From: JARRNE01 sp963824085
Lineage (GTDB): Bacteria; Pseudomonadota; Gammaproteobacteria; Chromatiales; Chromatiaceae
Direction: 5' to 3'
DNA length: 64,000 nt
Assembly (NCBI GenBank): GCA_963824085.1
Contig: CAWGNT010000012.1
Span: forward strand, 13,831-77,830
Below are positions 8,777-16,774 of the stretch, in pieces (the first letter of the stretch is position 1; the number at the start of each line of letters is the position of its first letter). Made by a program: the position numbers and the translations under genes. The notes under the pieces were generated by a model. That model saw only the letters and a list, made by a program, of their open reading frames with translations. It did not search any database and had not been told where the DNA came from.

Positions 8777-9123
8777 TTTCGGGGGCGACGGTCGGTTTCG
8801 CAGGGTAAACCCGACGCCAAACCGTCCGCTCGCGCTCACGTCCATGTCGGCTCTCTCCGGGTTCGGTAGTCCCGCCGGATCGCCTGCACTCAGCGGAAGA
8901 AGGTCGCCGTTGATCCCAGTCGGTGCAATACGCTCCGCTATTGCACCCTACGCCGAATGAAGTGGTTCAGTTGTTTCCGAATCGTTCCTTACCAGGGCGA
9001 ACGCTTCGAGGCTTCGGCGGCGCCCTTCCGACGCGTCGCTCAGTAGCATCCCCCGCACTGCAGTCTTCGTCCATTGCAGCCGGGGGGCCGTTGCAGAGTT
9101 CGAGCTGTCGAGAGAGGTCTTCC
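8777..9123. other. Intergenic region holding a 90-bp dispersed repeat (D1)
   Basis: Tail-to-tail interval between the aldolase and channel genes with no supported gene. It contains repeat D1 at 8900-8989. Confidence 0.5.
8900..8989. repeat. Dispersed repeat D, copy 1
   Basis: This 90-bp block is almost identical (two visible differences) to 20507-20596 between dnaN and gyrB. Its core is an inverted repeat around GGTGCAATA...TATTGCACC, a REP-like hairpin; the flanks (GTTGATCCCAGTC and AAGTGGTTCAGTTGTTTCC) are also conserved. It does not code for protein. Confidence 0.85.
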
Positions 9124-10743
9124 TCAGCTCCCCGACAGGAAAGTGTCCAGAGCATCCGGGGCGCCGGCCATATACACCGCATCGCCATCCTGGATGCGGA
9201 AGTCCCGCGAGAATTCCACGATCACGGTGGAATCGCGCTCCACCGCCACGATCTGGCACGCGCTACCGATGCGGTTCGCCCATTGGAGCGGATGCTCGTC
9301 GAGCAGGCGCCCGGGGCCGACGCGCGCCAACTTCAGTCCGCGCTCCAGGTCCATGTACTCCTCGCCGAGCAGGTGGCGCGCCAACAGTCGTCCGGCAACC
9401 TGACCCGTAGCGAGGGCGAAGTCCGCACCGACGCGATGGAGCCGGTGCACGGTCTGCGGCTGGTTGGCGCGCACTACCAGGAGGGTGTCCGGTGTGAATT
9501 CCCGCACGATAGTGGCGGCAAAGAGTCCCTCGCTGTCCTTGCTGAGGGCGAGTACCACCGCGCTCGCATCCCGCACCCCAGCCCGCACCAGGGTCTCTCG
9601 GTCCAGCGCATTGCCGACAACGTCGACACCTTCAGTCGCCTCGCGGTCGATGACGACGGTCGTCTCCCCGGCATCGGCGAGCATCTGTCGTACCTTGCGG
9701 CCGACCTCGCCGAAACCTGCGATCACGATAGGCCCGAGCCGCGTCAGGGGTATGGCCAGGCTATCCAGCCGCTCCAGAGCCGCCTCAGGGCCTGCGGCAA
9801 CGATGATATCTCCGACTCTAAGCGGGGTCTCGGCTAGGGGTCGCGGCACGAACTGGCCGCCGCTCCACTGGCCGAGCACGACGACCCCGTGGCGCTCGCG
9901 CATTCTCGCCCTGGCCAAGGTCTGCCCCACTAGCGGGCTGTCCTTGTGGATTCGCAGCTCTGCAACCCCCAGATGCTCACCGAGCTGCTGCACCCCCTGC
10001 ACTGTAGGTCGGATGCGCCGACTGGCGCGGGCAGCGAGCGCTGCAGCCAGGACGTGGGCGGGTGTGTAGACGGCGGTTGCTCCCCAGGCGGTCAAGGGCT
10101 GACGGTGCAGCGGATCCTCAACGAGGGCATAAAAGGGGCCGGCGAAGCCGTTGTCTCGCACAATGAGCAACAACGCCGCGTTGAAGTGATCGTTTCCGTT
10201 GGCGACGATGGCGGATGCGTAGCCGACGTCGGTGAAGTCCATCTCCTCCAAGGCGCGGCGCACCCGTACGACTGGCACACGACGCTCTTGCAGCTCACGG
10301 GCGGTCTCTGCGTCTTCCTCCAAGACGAGCACGCGACGCCCATGACGGGACAACTCCTCCATCAGCGTGGAAACGGCCGGTCCGTACCGGTATATCAAAA
10401 CGTACGGGGCGCCCCTGCGGGCGGGTAGGTCGGCCGGGATCCGCGCCTCGAAGCGCTCTTCGAAGAACGGAATCAAATAGACGGGAAAGATGAGGAACAC
10501 CAGGAAGAGTCCGACGAATTGGACGATGACGACGAAGACGGTCATCAACGGCCGGCTCCAGTGGGAATCTGCGCCATAGCCCGTTGTCGTTAGGGTTTCG
10601 GAGGCCCATTCGAGACTGGTCCAGAAATCGCGGGGCACGCCCTCGACATAGGTCATCGCCTCCATGTAGGCAAAACCGAGGACTAGCACCAGGGCGGGCA
10701 GGGACGCTAGTAGGAGCAAGAGCCTGCGGGTCGAGCGCTTCAT
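9124..10743 (-). CDS. Potassium channel with two RCK (TrkA) modules
   Basis: About 539 residues from ATG at 10743 (in-frame starts exist up to 10956). Two transmembrane helices (roughly residues 8-28 and 67-92) flank a pore loop with the K+ selectivity filter TTGYG at 53-57. Two cytosolic TrkA-N/TrkA-C modules follow. The first has a degenerate dinucleotide loop (YRYGPAV); the second has the canonical GFGEVG, predicting NAD(H) or nucleotide gating. The organisation resembles bacterial ligand-gated K+ channels more than the Trk transporter. It is monocistronic. The start is uncertain, but the first helix makes the short form plausible. Confidence 0.85.
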   Translation of the reverse strand: MKRSTRRLLLLLASLPALVLVLGFAYMEAMTYVEGVPRDFWTSLEWASETLTTTGYGADSHWSRPLMTVFVVIVQFVGLFLVFLIFPVYLIPFFEERFEARIPADLPARRGAPYVLIYRYGPAVSTLMEELSRHGRRVLVLEEDAETARELQERRVPVVRVRRALEEMDFTDVGYASAIVANGNDHFNAALLLIVRDNGFAGPFYALVEDPLHRQPLTAWGATAVYTPAHVLAAALAARASRRIRPTVQGVQQLGEHLGVAELRIHKDSPLVGQTLARARMRERHGVVVLGQWSGGQFVPRPLAETPLRVGDIIVAAGPEAALERLDSLAIPLTRLGPIVIAGFGEVGRKVRQMLADAGETTVVIDREATEGVDVVGNALDRETLVRAGVRDASAVVLALSKDSEGLFAATIVREFTPDTLLVVRANQPQTVHRLHRVGADFALATGQVAGRLLARHLLGEEYMDLERGLKLARVGPGRLLDEHPLQWANRIGSACQIVAVERDSTVIVEFSRDFRIQDGDAVYMAGAPDALDTFLSGS

Positions 10744-11280
10744 CTTAGGCCGCTCCCGAGAATCCCAGCGCCTCATGACCCGTCCCAGCAAAGGCATCAT
10801 GGGTCGGACTCGTGCTGACGAATGGAAGCGGGCCGAGCAACGAGGAGCCGGAGACAGGGTAGGCATGGGCACGCGCAGGCGGGCATCGTCATAAGCAGTG
10901 CCGAGCTTGCGCCGTGCCTTGGTCCTGCGTACACCGGCGTCTCTGTCCAAGAGCACCGGTCAGTCTTTGCGCCGTGGGTCATCGACTAGGCTGGGTGGTC
11001 TATTAGACCTAAGGCATTGTCTGACTCCCCCGCAGCGGCCCGGACGAAAGGGGCAGGGTGCGTTCCTGGGAGTGCAAATTTCCTCGTTGTTCCGGACGAA
11101 TATACTCCGTTCAGACGATTGTTGGGTCGTCGCAGCACGATGCGCCGCCACTAGGATGCATCGAAGAATTCCTATGGGAGAACTGTCAGCATACGGGGCC
11201 AGCGACGCGAATGGCTTTGCAGAACAGGAGGCTCGCCCCGTAGACTTGACGAGGATTTACAGAGTGAAGCAGAACCCTCT
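10744..11280. other. Intergenic region upstream of the channel gene
   Basis: About 540 bp between divergent genes. In-frame extensions of the channel gene reach 10956 but show no domain. No RNA gene, clear promoter or repeat was recognised. Confidence 0.35.
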
Positions 11281-11457
11281 ATGACAAGTCCCAAAGCCAT
11301 CATCAGTATTGCAATCATCGCGATCGTATTCTTCATTGCCGCCTGGTCCAAGCTCCGCTTACTCGGGCACAAAGGATATGACGCATCCCAGCGTTGGCGA
11401 ATCGACGCGTTCCCCCTGCTCGACCAGGACGCCGGAGACGGCGGATCAGCGCGCTGA
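11281..11457 (+). CDS. Possible small membrane protein (58 aa)
   Basis: Short frame from ATG at 11281 to TGA at 11455-11457. Residues 7-22 are strongly hydrophobic (IISIAIIAIVFFIAA), followed by WSKLRLLGHKGYD and a polar tail, as in single-span small proteins. It overlaps the long start of the downstream transglycosylase gene in another frame, and I see no strong ribosome binding site. If real, the transglycosylase must start later, for example at a TTG near 11470. No family is recognised. Confidence 0.3.
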   Translation: MTSPKAIISIAIIAIVFFIAAWSKLRLLGHKGYDASQRWRIDAFPLLDQDAGDGGSAR

Positions 11458-12643
11458 GACATCGGCATTGCGGCTCGTCGCAGTTTGGTTCTTGGTCGCG
11501 CTCGCAGGGAGCGCTAACGCTGCGCACTCAGCGTGCGGCGGGTCTTTCTCTGCGTGGCTCGACGGGGTCGGGAAGGAGGCGAAGTCAGCCGGACTTTCGA
11601 GAGCCGCTATCGCTCTACTTGATACGATAGAACCCAGCGGAAAGGTGCTGGCATTGGATCGCTCCCAGCGTGTCTTTGCCGAGGACTGGCTTACCTTCGC
11701 GGGCAGGATGGTCAACGACTACCGCCTCAAGACCGGCCGCGCGCAGCTACTGAGGTACGCAGATATCTTCGCTCGGGCAGAAGAGAGGTTCGGCGTACCC
11801 GGACCGGTCATCACGGCGTTCTGGGGACTGGAAACCGACTATGGCGCCAACCAGGGGACCTTCAACACCCTCGACGCTTTGGCAACCCTGGCGCACGACT
11901 GTCGGCGCTCCGGGCTGTTTCGTCCGCAGCTGATTGATGCCTTGCGGCTGGTCGACAAGGGTTATCTCGTGCCCACAGAGCTCGTCGGCGCCTGGGCCGG
12001 TGAGCTTGGGCAGATTCAGATGCTGCCGTCGGACTACCTCGCTTTCGCCAGCGACGGGGATGGTGACGGCAGGGTCGATCTGAAGGCGAGCAAACCGGAT
12101 GTCATCATGACGGGGGCGCGATTCATTTCGCACCTTGGCTGGCGACGCGGGAAACCTTGGCTTGAAGAGGTTCGCGTGCCGGACCGGTTGCCGTGGGACC
12201 AAACCGGGACCTACGATCGTCTGCCGCGCTCGCAGTGGGCCGCCTGGGGTGTGCGACAAGCGTCCGGGGACGAGTTACCGAGCGACAGCGTGGCGGCTGC
12301 CCTGCTGTTACCGATGGGGCGGCACGGCCCGGCCTTCCTCGCCTACGAGAACTATGAGGTGTATCTCAAGTGGAATCAGTCGCTCGTATACACGACGACG
12401 GCGGCCTATTTCGCGACGCGCTTGGCTGGTGCGTCGAAGGTGCGACCTGGTCGCCCGGACCCGGGCCTATCCGTTGCGCAGATGAAGGTCCTCCAGCGCA
12501 AGCTCGTGCAGCTCGGCTATGACGTCGGCGAAATCGACGGCATTCTCGGCGCGCGCACTCGCGAAGCAGTCCGCAGAGAGCAGCTGCGGCACGGGCTGCC
12601 GGCCGACGCCTGGCCGACGCCGGCGCTGCTCTCGAAGCTATGA
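11378..12643 (+). CDS. mltB: Lytic murein transglycosylase, MltB family, with peptidoglycan-binding domain
   Basis: 421 residues that should cleave the MurNAc-GlcNAc bond of peptidoglycan with 1,6-anhydro product. A hydrophobic segment (RLVAVWFLVALAGSANA) ending near residue 48 looks like a cleaved signal peptide without a lipobox. The SLT_2/MltB domain spans about 55-345 and carries catalytic Glu152 in FWGLETDYG, plus GAWAGELGQIQMLPS. A PG_binding_1 repeat (about 360-421, MKVLQRKLVQLGYDVGEIDG) ends the protein. The start is uncertain because of the small overlapping frame upstream. It converges on mnmE. Confidence 0.88.
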   Translation: MTHPSVGESTRSPCSTRTPETADQRAETSALRLVAVWFLVALAGSANAAHSACGGSFSAWLDGVGKEAKSAGLSRAAIALLDTIEPSGKVLALDRSQRVFAEDWLTFAGRMVNDYRLKTGRAQLLRYADIFARAEERFGVPGPVITAFWGLETDYGANQGTFNTLDALATLAHDCRRSGLFRPQLIDALRLVDKGYLVPTELVGAWAGELGQIQMLPSDYLAFASDGDGDGRVDLKASKPDVIMTGARFISHLGWRRGKPWLEEVRVPDRLPWDQTGTYDRLPRSQWAAWGVRQASGDELPSDSVAAALLLPMGRHGPAFLAYENYEVYLKWNQSLVYTTTAAYFATRLAGASKVRPGRPDPGLSVAQMKVLQRKLVQLGYDVGEIDGILGARTREAVRREQLRHGLPADAWPTPALLSKL

Positions 12644-12767
12644 GGCCACGGCTTACGCGAACTGTATGAGCGGCGCTTGCGGTGAAAGTAAGTGTCCACT
12701 TCGATCCAAAACGATGCTACTTCCCACGAGGGGACAAGCTCCAAGGCGCAACAAGGACACGCAGTCG

Positions 12768-14111
12768 CTATTTTCCAATACAAAACGTGGAAAAGATGCT
12801 TCCGAGCAGGTCTTCAGAGGTGAACTCGCCCGTGATCTCGCCCAGGGCACGATGTGCGAGGCGGAGATCCTCGGCGAGGAGCTCACTTGCGCTCCGCCGC
12901 ACCAGGTGGTCCGCGGCTGAATGGAGACAGTGGAGGGCTCGCTCCAGAGCGACAAGGTGACGGCGACGTGCCAGGAATTGCCCTTCCACCCCGGAATGAA
13001 AACCCGCGACCTTTTTTAGATGCTGCCGTAGATGCTCGAGACCTTCCCCAGTGCGCGCCGAGATGGAAATCTCTATCCCCGCAGGCGTATTGCGGGCACC
13101 AGCCGGCACACCCAGCAAGTCTACTTTGTTGCGAATGAAGGTTACGGGAGCTGCGGACGATAGGTAGGTAGGGTCGAAGCGCTGATGGGTAGGGTCGGCC
13201 AAGCCGTCGAATACCCACAAGATGCAGTCGGCTTGCTCCAATTGGCCACGCGTCCGGCGGACGCCCTCAAGCTCCACCGGGTCTACGGAGTGACGAAGCC
13301 CCGCGGTATCGACGACATGTAGCGGCATCCCGTCGATCTGGATCTCTTGCCGCACCAGATCGCGCGTGGTCCCCGGAATATCGGTGACGATAGCCACGTC
13401 AGATCCCGACAGGGCGTTCAGAAGGCTCGATTTCCCGGCATTCGGGGGCCCGGCGATCACGACCCGAAGCCCTTCGCGGATGAGCTGGCCTTGATGGGCA
13501 CTGGCCATCACATCGCCAAGCTGGTGGATGAGCTCTTGTAGACCTGCGCGAATTTCCGAGTCGGTATAGGAATCAGTCTCTTCGTCGGGAAAGTCGAGTG
13601 TCGCCTCGACGAGGGTGCGCATCGCTATCAGCCCATCCGCCAGTTGCTGAACTCGACGGGAGAGCTCGCCTTGCAGCGTACGACTCGCCAGCCGTGCCGC
13701 GAGCTCAGTGGTGCTCTCAATCAGGTCGGCAACGGCTTCCGCCTGGGTTAGGTCCATCTTTCCGTTCAGAAATGCGCGCTCACTGAACTCCCCAGGCCGG
13801 GCCAGGCGGGCCCCCAGCTCGATGGTTCGCCGCAGCAACAGGTCCATAACGACGGGGCCGCCATGGGCCTGAAGCTCGAGCACGTGCTCTCCGGTGAAGG
13901 AGCGCGGACCCGGAAAATAAAGCGCAATCCCTTCGTCGATCGGAGAGCCGTCGGCCGAGCGAAATGCTCCGAACGTGGCTAGGCGTGCCTTTGGAACACG
14001 GCCGAGCATGGAAAGAGCGATGGACGGTACGAATGGCCCGGAGACCCGCACTATCCCAACGCCGCCTATTCCCGACGGTGTGGCTAGCGCAGCAATGGTC
14101 TCCCGGACCAC
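12768..14111 (-). CDS. mnmE: tRNA modification GTPase MnmE (TrmE)
   Basis: 447-residue GTPase that works with MnmG to install the 5-carboxymethylaminomethyl group on U34 of several tRNAs. Starts with GTG (MVRETIAALATPSG). The tetrahydrofolate-binding N-terminal domain is followed by the embedded G domain: G1 GPPNAGKSS at 221-229, DIPGTTRD, DTAGLR and NKVDL. The invariant C-terminal CIGK closes the protein. Gene order yidC-mnmE is the standard gammaproteobacterial origin arrangement, but mnmG does not follow; a convergent transglycosylase gene is there instead. Confidence 0.96.
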   Translation of the reverse strand: MVRETIAALATPSGIGGVGIVRVSGPFVPSIALSMLGRVPKARLATFGAFRSADGSPIDEGIALYFPGPRSFTGEHVLELQAHGGPVVMDLLLRRTIELGARLARPGEFSERAFLNGKMDLTQAEAVADLIESTTELAARLASRTLQGELSRRVQQLADGLIAMRTLVEATLDFPDEETDSYTDSEIRAGLQELIHQLGDVMASAHQGQLIREGLRVVIAGPPNAGKSSLLNALSGSDVAIVTDIPGTTRDLVRQEIQIDGMPLHVVDTAGLRHSVDPVELEGVRRTRGQLEQADCILWVFDGLADPTHQRFDPTYLSSAAPVTFIRNKVDLLGVPAGARNTPAGIEISISARTGEGLEHLRQHLKKVAGFHSGVEGQFLARRRHLVALERALHCLHSAADHLVRRSASELLAEDLRLAHRALGEITGEFTSEDLLGSIFSTFCIGK

Positions 14112-14144
14112 GAAAGGGGCTGCACTAGGCGGGCGGTGCGCGTT

Positions 14145-15818
14145 TTAGTGCCTCGCCTTCGCAGCCGCCTGCTCGATAGTTCGAGTGATGTTCCATTGTT
14201 GAGCAATGGAAAGGACGTTGTTTACCACCCAATAGAGTACAAGGCCTGCCGGGAAGAACGCGAAGAAAACTGTGAAAACAAACGGAAGACTCATCATGAC
14301 TTTCGCCTGGATCGGATCCGGAGGGGCGGGGTTCAGCTTCTGCTGAATGAACATAGACACGCCCATGATCAGGGGAAGTACGAAGTAAGGATCCGGAGCG
14401 GAAAGGTTATTGATCCAAAGGGCGAATGGCGCTTGGCGAAGCTCGACGCTGTCAAGCAGGACCCAGTAGAGGGAGATAAAGACAGGGATCTGGACAACGA
14501 TCGGAAGGCAGCCACCAAGTGGATTGATCTTTTCCTTCTTGTAGAGGTCCATCATCGCCTGGTTGAGGCGTTGCTTGTCATCTCCATAGCGGTCCTTCAG
14601 TGCCTGCATTCGCGGGGTGAGTCTCCGCATGTTGGCCATCGACTTGTAGCTCGTCTCCGAGAGCTTGTAAAAGGCGGCCTTGATGAGAATCGTCAATATA
14701 ATGATGGCCCATCCCCAGTTGCCGACGAGTGAATGTATCTTCTGCAACAGCCAGTAAATAGGTTGTGCAATGACGGTCAACCACCCGTAGTCGACGGTGA
14801 GGTCAAGACCAGGGGCCACGGACGCGAGCGTGTCTTGCAGCTTAGGTCCCGCGAAGATCCGGTCGTTGAAGGAGTGCGATGAGCCGCTCGGGACGGTGAG
14901 CGGGGCCGAATAGAGACCAATAATGTAACGAGAGCCGTCGAGGACGCTGGTATAGAAAGTCGCGGCTGCCCCTCGCGGCGGGATCCAGGCCGCCATGAAG
15001 TAGTGCTGAATCATGGCGATCCATCCGTCTGTGACCTGTTTGTCCAGACGCTGTTTCTGCATGTCCTTGAACGACACCTTTTGGTACTTGTCCTGCGGCC
15101 CGTAGTACACACCTCCCGTGTAGGTGTGCACGAATTTGGCCTCATTCGGGTCATGAAGCTCAGTGCGTTGCAGTTGACTGTATTCACGCACGACAAGCGG
15201 TGCACCGCTGCCGTTGGTGACCTCCTGGGTCATGGCGATGACGTAGCTACCGCGCATGAACCTGTAGCGCTTGTGGACTTGCACACCGGAGCTGTCGGTC
15301 CAGACGAGGTCTACTTCGAGGCTGTCCCGATCCGGTCCAAGGCTGTAACTCGTTGCGGTCGTTGTAAAGAGGGCCTCGTGGGTCGGTAGTCGTCCAGGCT
15401 CACCGCTCAGCAAGCCAGACTGGGCGATGAACATGTTAGGCGGCGCGGGTTTCATTAGCCGAACCTTGTCGTTCGGGCGATCTGGGCTTACAGGATAATT
15501 CTTGAGCCAAATGCTCTCGATCGTTCCTCCGCGAGGGGAAATCTCAAGGCGAAGGACGTCCGTATCGACGCTGATGGTCGAACCCTGATCCGCCTCACCT
15601 GTGGTAGTGGGGGCCAGCGTCGGTGTACTGGTAGGTTGATGCGGGGCAGCAGCCGGTACCTGAGGAATTCCTTCCGGCGTCGAGGAGGCAGCGTGCTCGG
15701 GCGCTTCCGCAACGGCCGGGGGTTCGCGGGCGCCTCCGTAGTCAGCCATCCACGCCTGATAGATGAGCAGAAGGACAGCAGCGAGGGCGAATAGAAGAAT
15801 AAGGCGCAGGTTATCCAT
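14145..15818 (-). CDS. yidC: Membrane protein insertase YidC
   Basis: 557 residues, the usual length for a gammaproteobacterial YidC. An N-terminal anchor (LILLFALAAVLLLIYQAW) is followed by a Pro/Ala/Thr-rich linker, the large periplasmic beta-supersandwich domain (about 90-340) and five conserved C-terminal transmembrane segments. Typical motifs are INPLGGCLPIVVQIPVFISLYWVLLDSVELRQAPF and the final PAGLVLYWVVNN segment. It inserts and folds inner-membrane proteins, alone or with SecYEG. The start overlaps the end of yidD by 8 nt, so translational coupling is likely. Confidence 0.96.
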   Translation of the reverse strand: MDNLRLILLFALAAVLLLIYQAWMADYGGAREPPAVAEAPEHAASSTPEGIPQVPAAAPHQPTSTPTLAPTTTGEADQGSTISVDTDVLRLEISPRGGTIESIWLKNYPVSPDRPNDKVRLMKPAPPNMFIAQSGLLSGEPGRLPTHEALFTTTATSYSLGPDRDSLEVDLVWTDSSGVQVHKRYRFMRGSYVIAMTQEVTNGSGAPLVVREYSQLQRTELHDPNEAKFVHTYTGGVYYGPQDKYQKVSFKDMQKQRLDKQVTDGWIAMIQHYFMAAWIPPRGAAATFYTSVLDGSRYIIGLYSAPLTVPSGSSHSFNDRIFAGPKLQDTLASVAPGLDLTVDYGWLTVIAQPIYWLLQKIHSLVGNWGWAIIILTILIKAAFYKLSETSYKSMANMRRLTPRMQALKDRYGDDKQRLNQAMMDLYKKEKINPLGGCLPIVVQIPVFISLYWVLLDSVELRQAPFALWINNLSAPDPYFVLPLIMGVSMFIQQKLNPAPPDPIQAKVMMSLPFVFTVFFAFFPAGLVLYWVVNNVLSIAQQWNITRTIEQAAAKARH

Positions 15819-16047
15819 GGGGAGAGCCGTTCAATTCGTCGGGTACGGGATCGTAGCCGCCGGCATGCCATGGGTGGCACCGCGAGAGGCGGCGGAGCGC
15901 GAACCAGAGGCCGCGGGCGGGGCCGTGTCGCGCGATGGCTTCAGCAGCGTATTGGGAACAACTAGGGTAGAAGCGGCAGTGGTTTCCGAGAAAGGGACTC
16001 AGAAGGTACTGATATGCACGGATTAAAACGATGAGGAGCCTGCGCAT
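15811..16047 (-). CDS. yidD: Membrane protein insertion efficiency factor YidD
   Basis: 78-residue YidD (DUF37) protein from ATG at 16047: MRRLLIVLIRAYQYLLSPFL, then the conserved cysteine region CRFYPSCSQYA, then GYDPVP near the end. It is a short amphipathic membrane-associated protein thought to help YidC-dependent insertion. The gene starts within the 3' end of rnpA and its stop overlaps the yidC start, the standard rpmH-rnpA-yidD-yidC cluster. Confidence 0.95.
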   Translation of the reverse strand: MRRLLIVLIRAYQYLLSPFLGNHCRFYPSCSQYAAEAIARHGPARGLWFALRRLSRCHPWHAGGYDPVPDELNGSPHG

Positions 16048-16406
16048 AGCTGCTGAACAATCTTCTTCCAGTGTGCGGAGAGCGACGCTCTGAGCGTCCC
16101 ATTCCCTGATTCGGTGGCGCGGTGCCGGCAGAGCACGACGTAGTCGATACGAGCGAGATCTTGCCGGTGCTTGCGAAAGCTCTCGCGCACGATGCGCTTG
16201 AGTCGCGTGCGCTGAACTGCTCCGGGTGCGCATCTCTTGGCGATGACAAGACCGAGTCGTGCAGTGTCGCCCTCGTTGGGGCGCGCGAGAACGGTGAAGT
16301 AGTCGTCGACGGATTTAGCTGGGCGGGCGAAGACGCGCCGATATTCCCGCGAGCGACGGAGACGGGCGGATCGTGGAAAGCCCGCTCCCGTTGGGCCTCT
16401 TCTCAG
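16023..16406 (-). CDS. rnpA: Ribonuclease P protein component RnpA
   Basis: Protein subunit of RNase P, which matures the 5' end of tRNAs. Conserved segments are GFPRSARLRRSREYRRVF, the RNR-like motif RLGLVIAKRCAPGAVQRTRLKRIVRESFR and DYVVLCR. No ATG, GTG or TTG lies in a sensible place: the frame enters from within rpmH. A CTG at 16406 overlaps the rpmH stop (CTGA) and would give 127 residues, close to the family norm; initiation inside rpmH is the alternative. The 3' end overlaps yidD by 25 nt. The identity is secure, the start is not. Confidence 0.9.
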   Translation of the reverse strand: MRRGPTGAGFPRSARLRRSREYRRVFARPAKSVDDYFTVLARPNEGDTARLGLVIAKRCAPGAVQRTRLKRIVRESFRKHRQDLARIDYVVLCRHRATESGNGTLRASLSAHWKKIVQQLCAGSSSF

Positions 16407-16537
16407 GGAATTAGGCGTACGCGTCCCTTCGCCCGGCGTGCCTTCAATACCTTTCGGCCGTTTCTCGTCGCCATGCGGGCGCGAAAACCGTGGGTGCGTG
16501 CACGTTTCAGGAGGCTGGGTTGGAAGGTTCTCTTCAT
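16403..16537 (-). CDS. rpmH: 50S ribosomal protein L34
   Basis: 44 residues, MKRTFQPSLLKRARTHGFRA then RMATRNGRKVLKARRAKGR, the complete and highly conserved L34 sequence. First gene of the leftward rpmH-rnpA-yidD-yidC-mnmE operon and divergent from dnaA, the classical origin landmark. A near-consensus promoter lies about 65 nt upstream. Confidence 0.98.
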   Translation of the reverse strand: MKRTFQPSLLKRARTHGFRARMATRNGRKVLKARRAKGRVRLIP

Positions 16538-16601
16538 GGATGACAATCTCGGGGAACGGGCAGCGCCAGACTGCAATGGAAAGGACAAACAAAGACGCGC
16601 G

Positions 16602-16630
16602 ATTATATTTTTTGGCCGGTCCGCGGTCAA
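16602..16630 (-). promoter_or_regulatory. Promoter of the rpmH operon
   Basis: Reading leftwards, -35 TTGACC (16630-16625), a 17-nt spacer containing an A tract, and a perfect -10 TATAAT (16607-16602). Expected for a strongly expressed ribosomal protein gene; transcript start near 16595. Confidence 0.75.
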
Positions 16631-16661
16631 CGCAGAGTGCGAAATTGCCCGAATCGCGCCC

Positions 16662-16670
16662 TGTGGATAA
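16662..16670 (-). promoter_or_regulatory. DnaA box upstream of dnaA
   Basis: TGTGGATAA on the plus strand is the complement of the perfect DnaA 9-mer TTATCCACA. It lies between rpmH and dnaA, 105 nt before the dnaA start. It could serve dnaA autoregulation or form part of the origin, but I found only one good box in this interval. Confidence 0.6.
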
Positions 16671-16774
16671 GTGCCGGAAAGAGATATAGACTCCGAGCCC
16701 GGTATACATCGAACGGGGACGGCACCATGAGTGACCGTGTCCACGCATGCAGTAGCGCGCAGCGCGGGGGAGAA

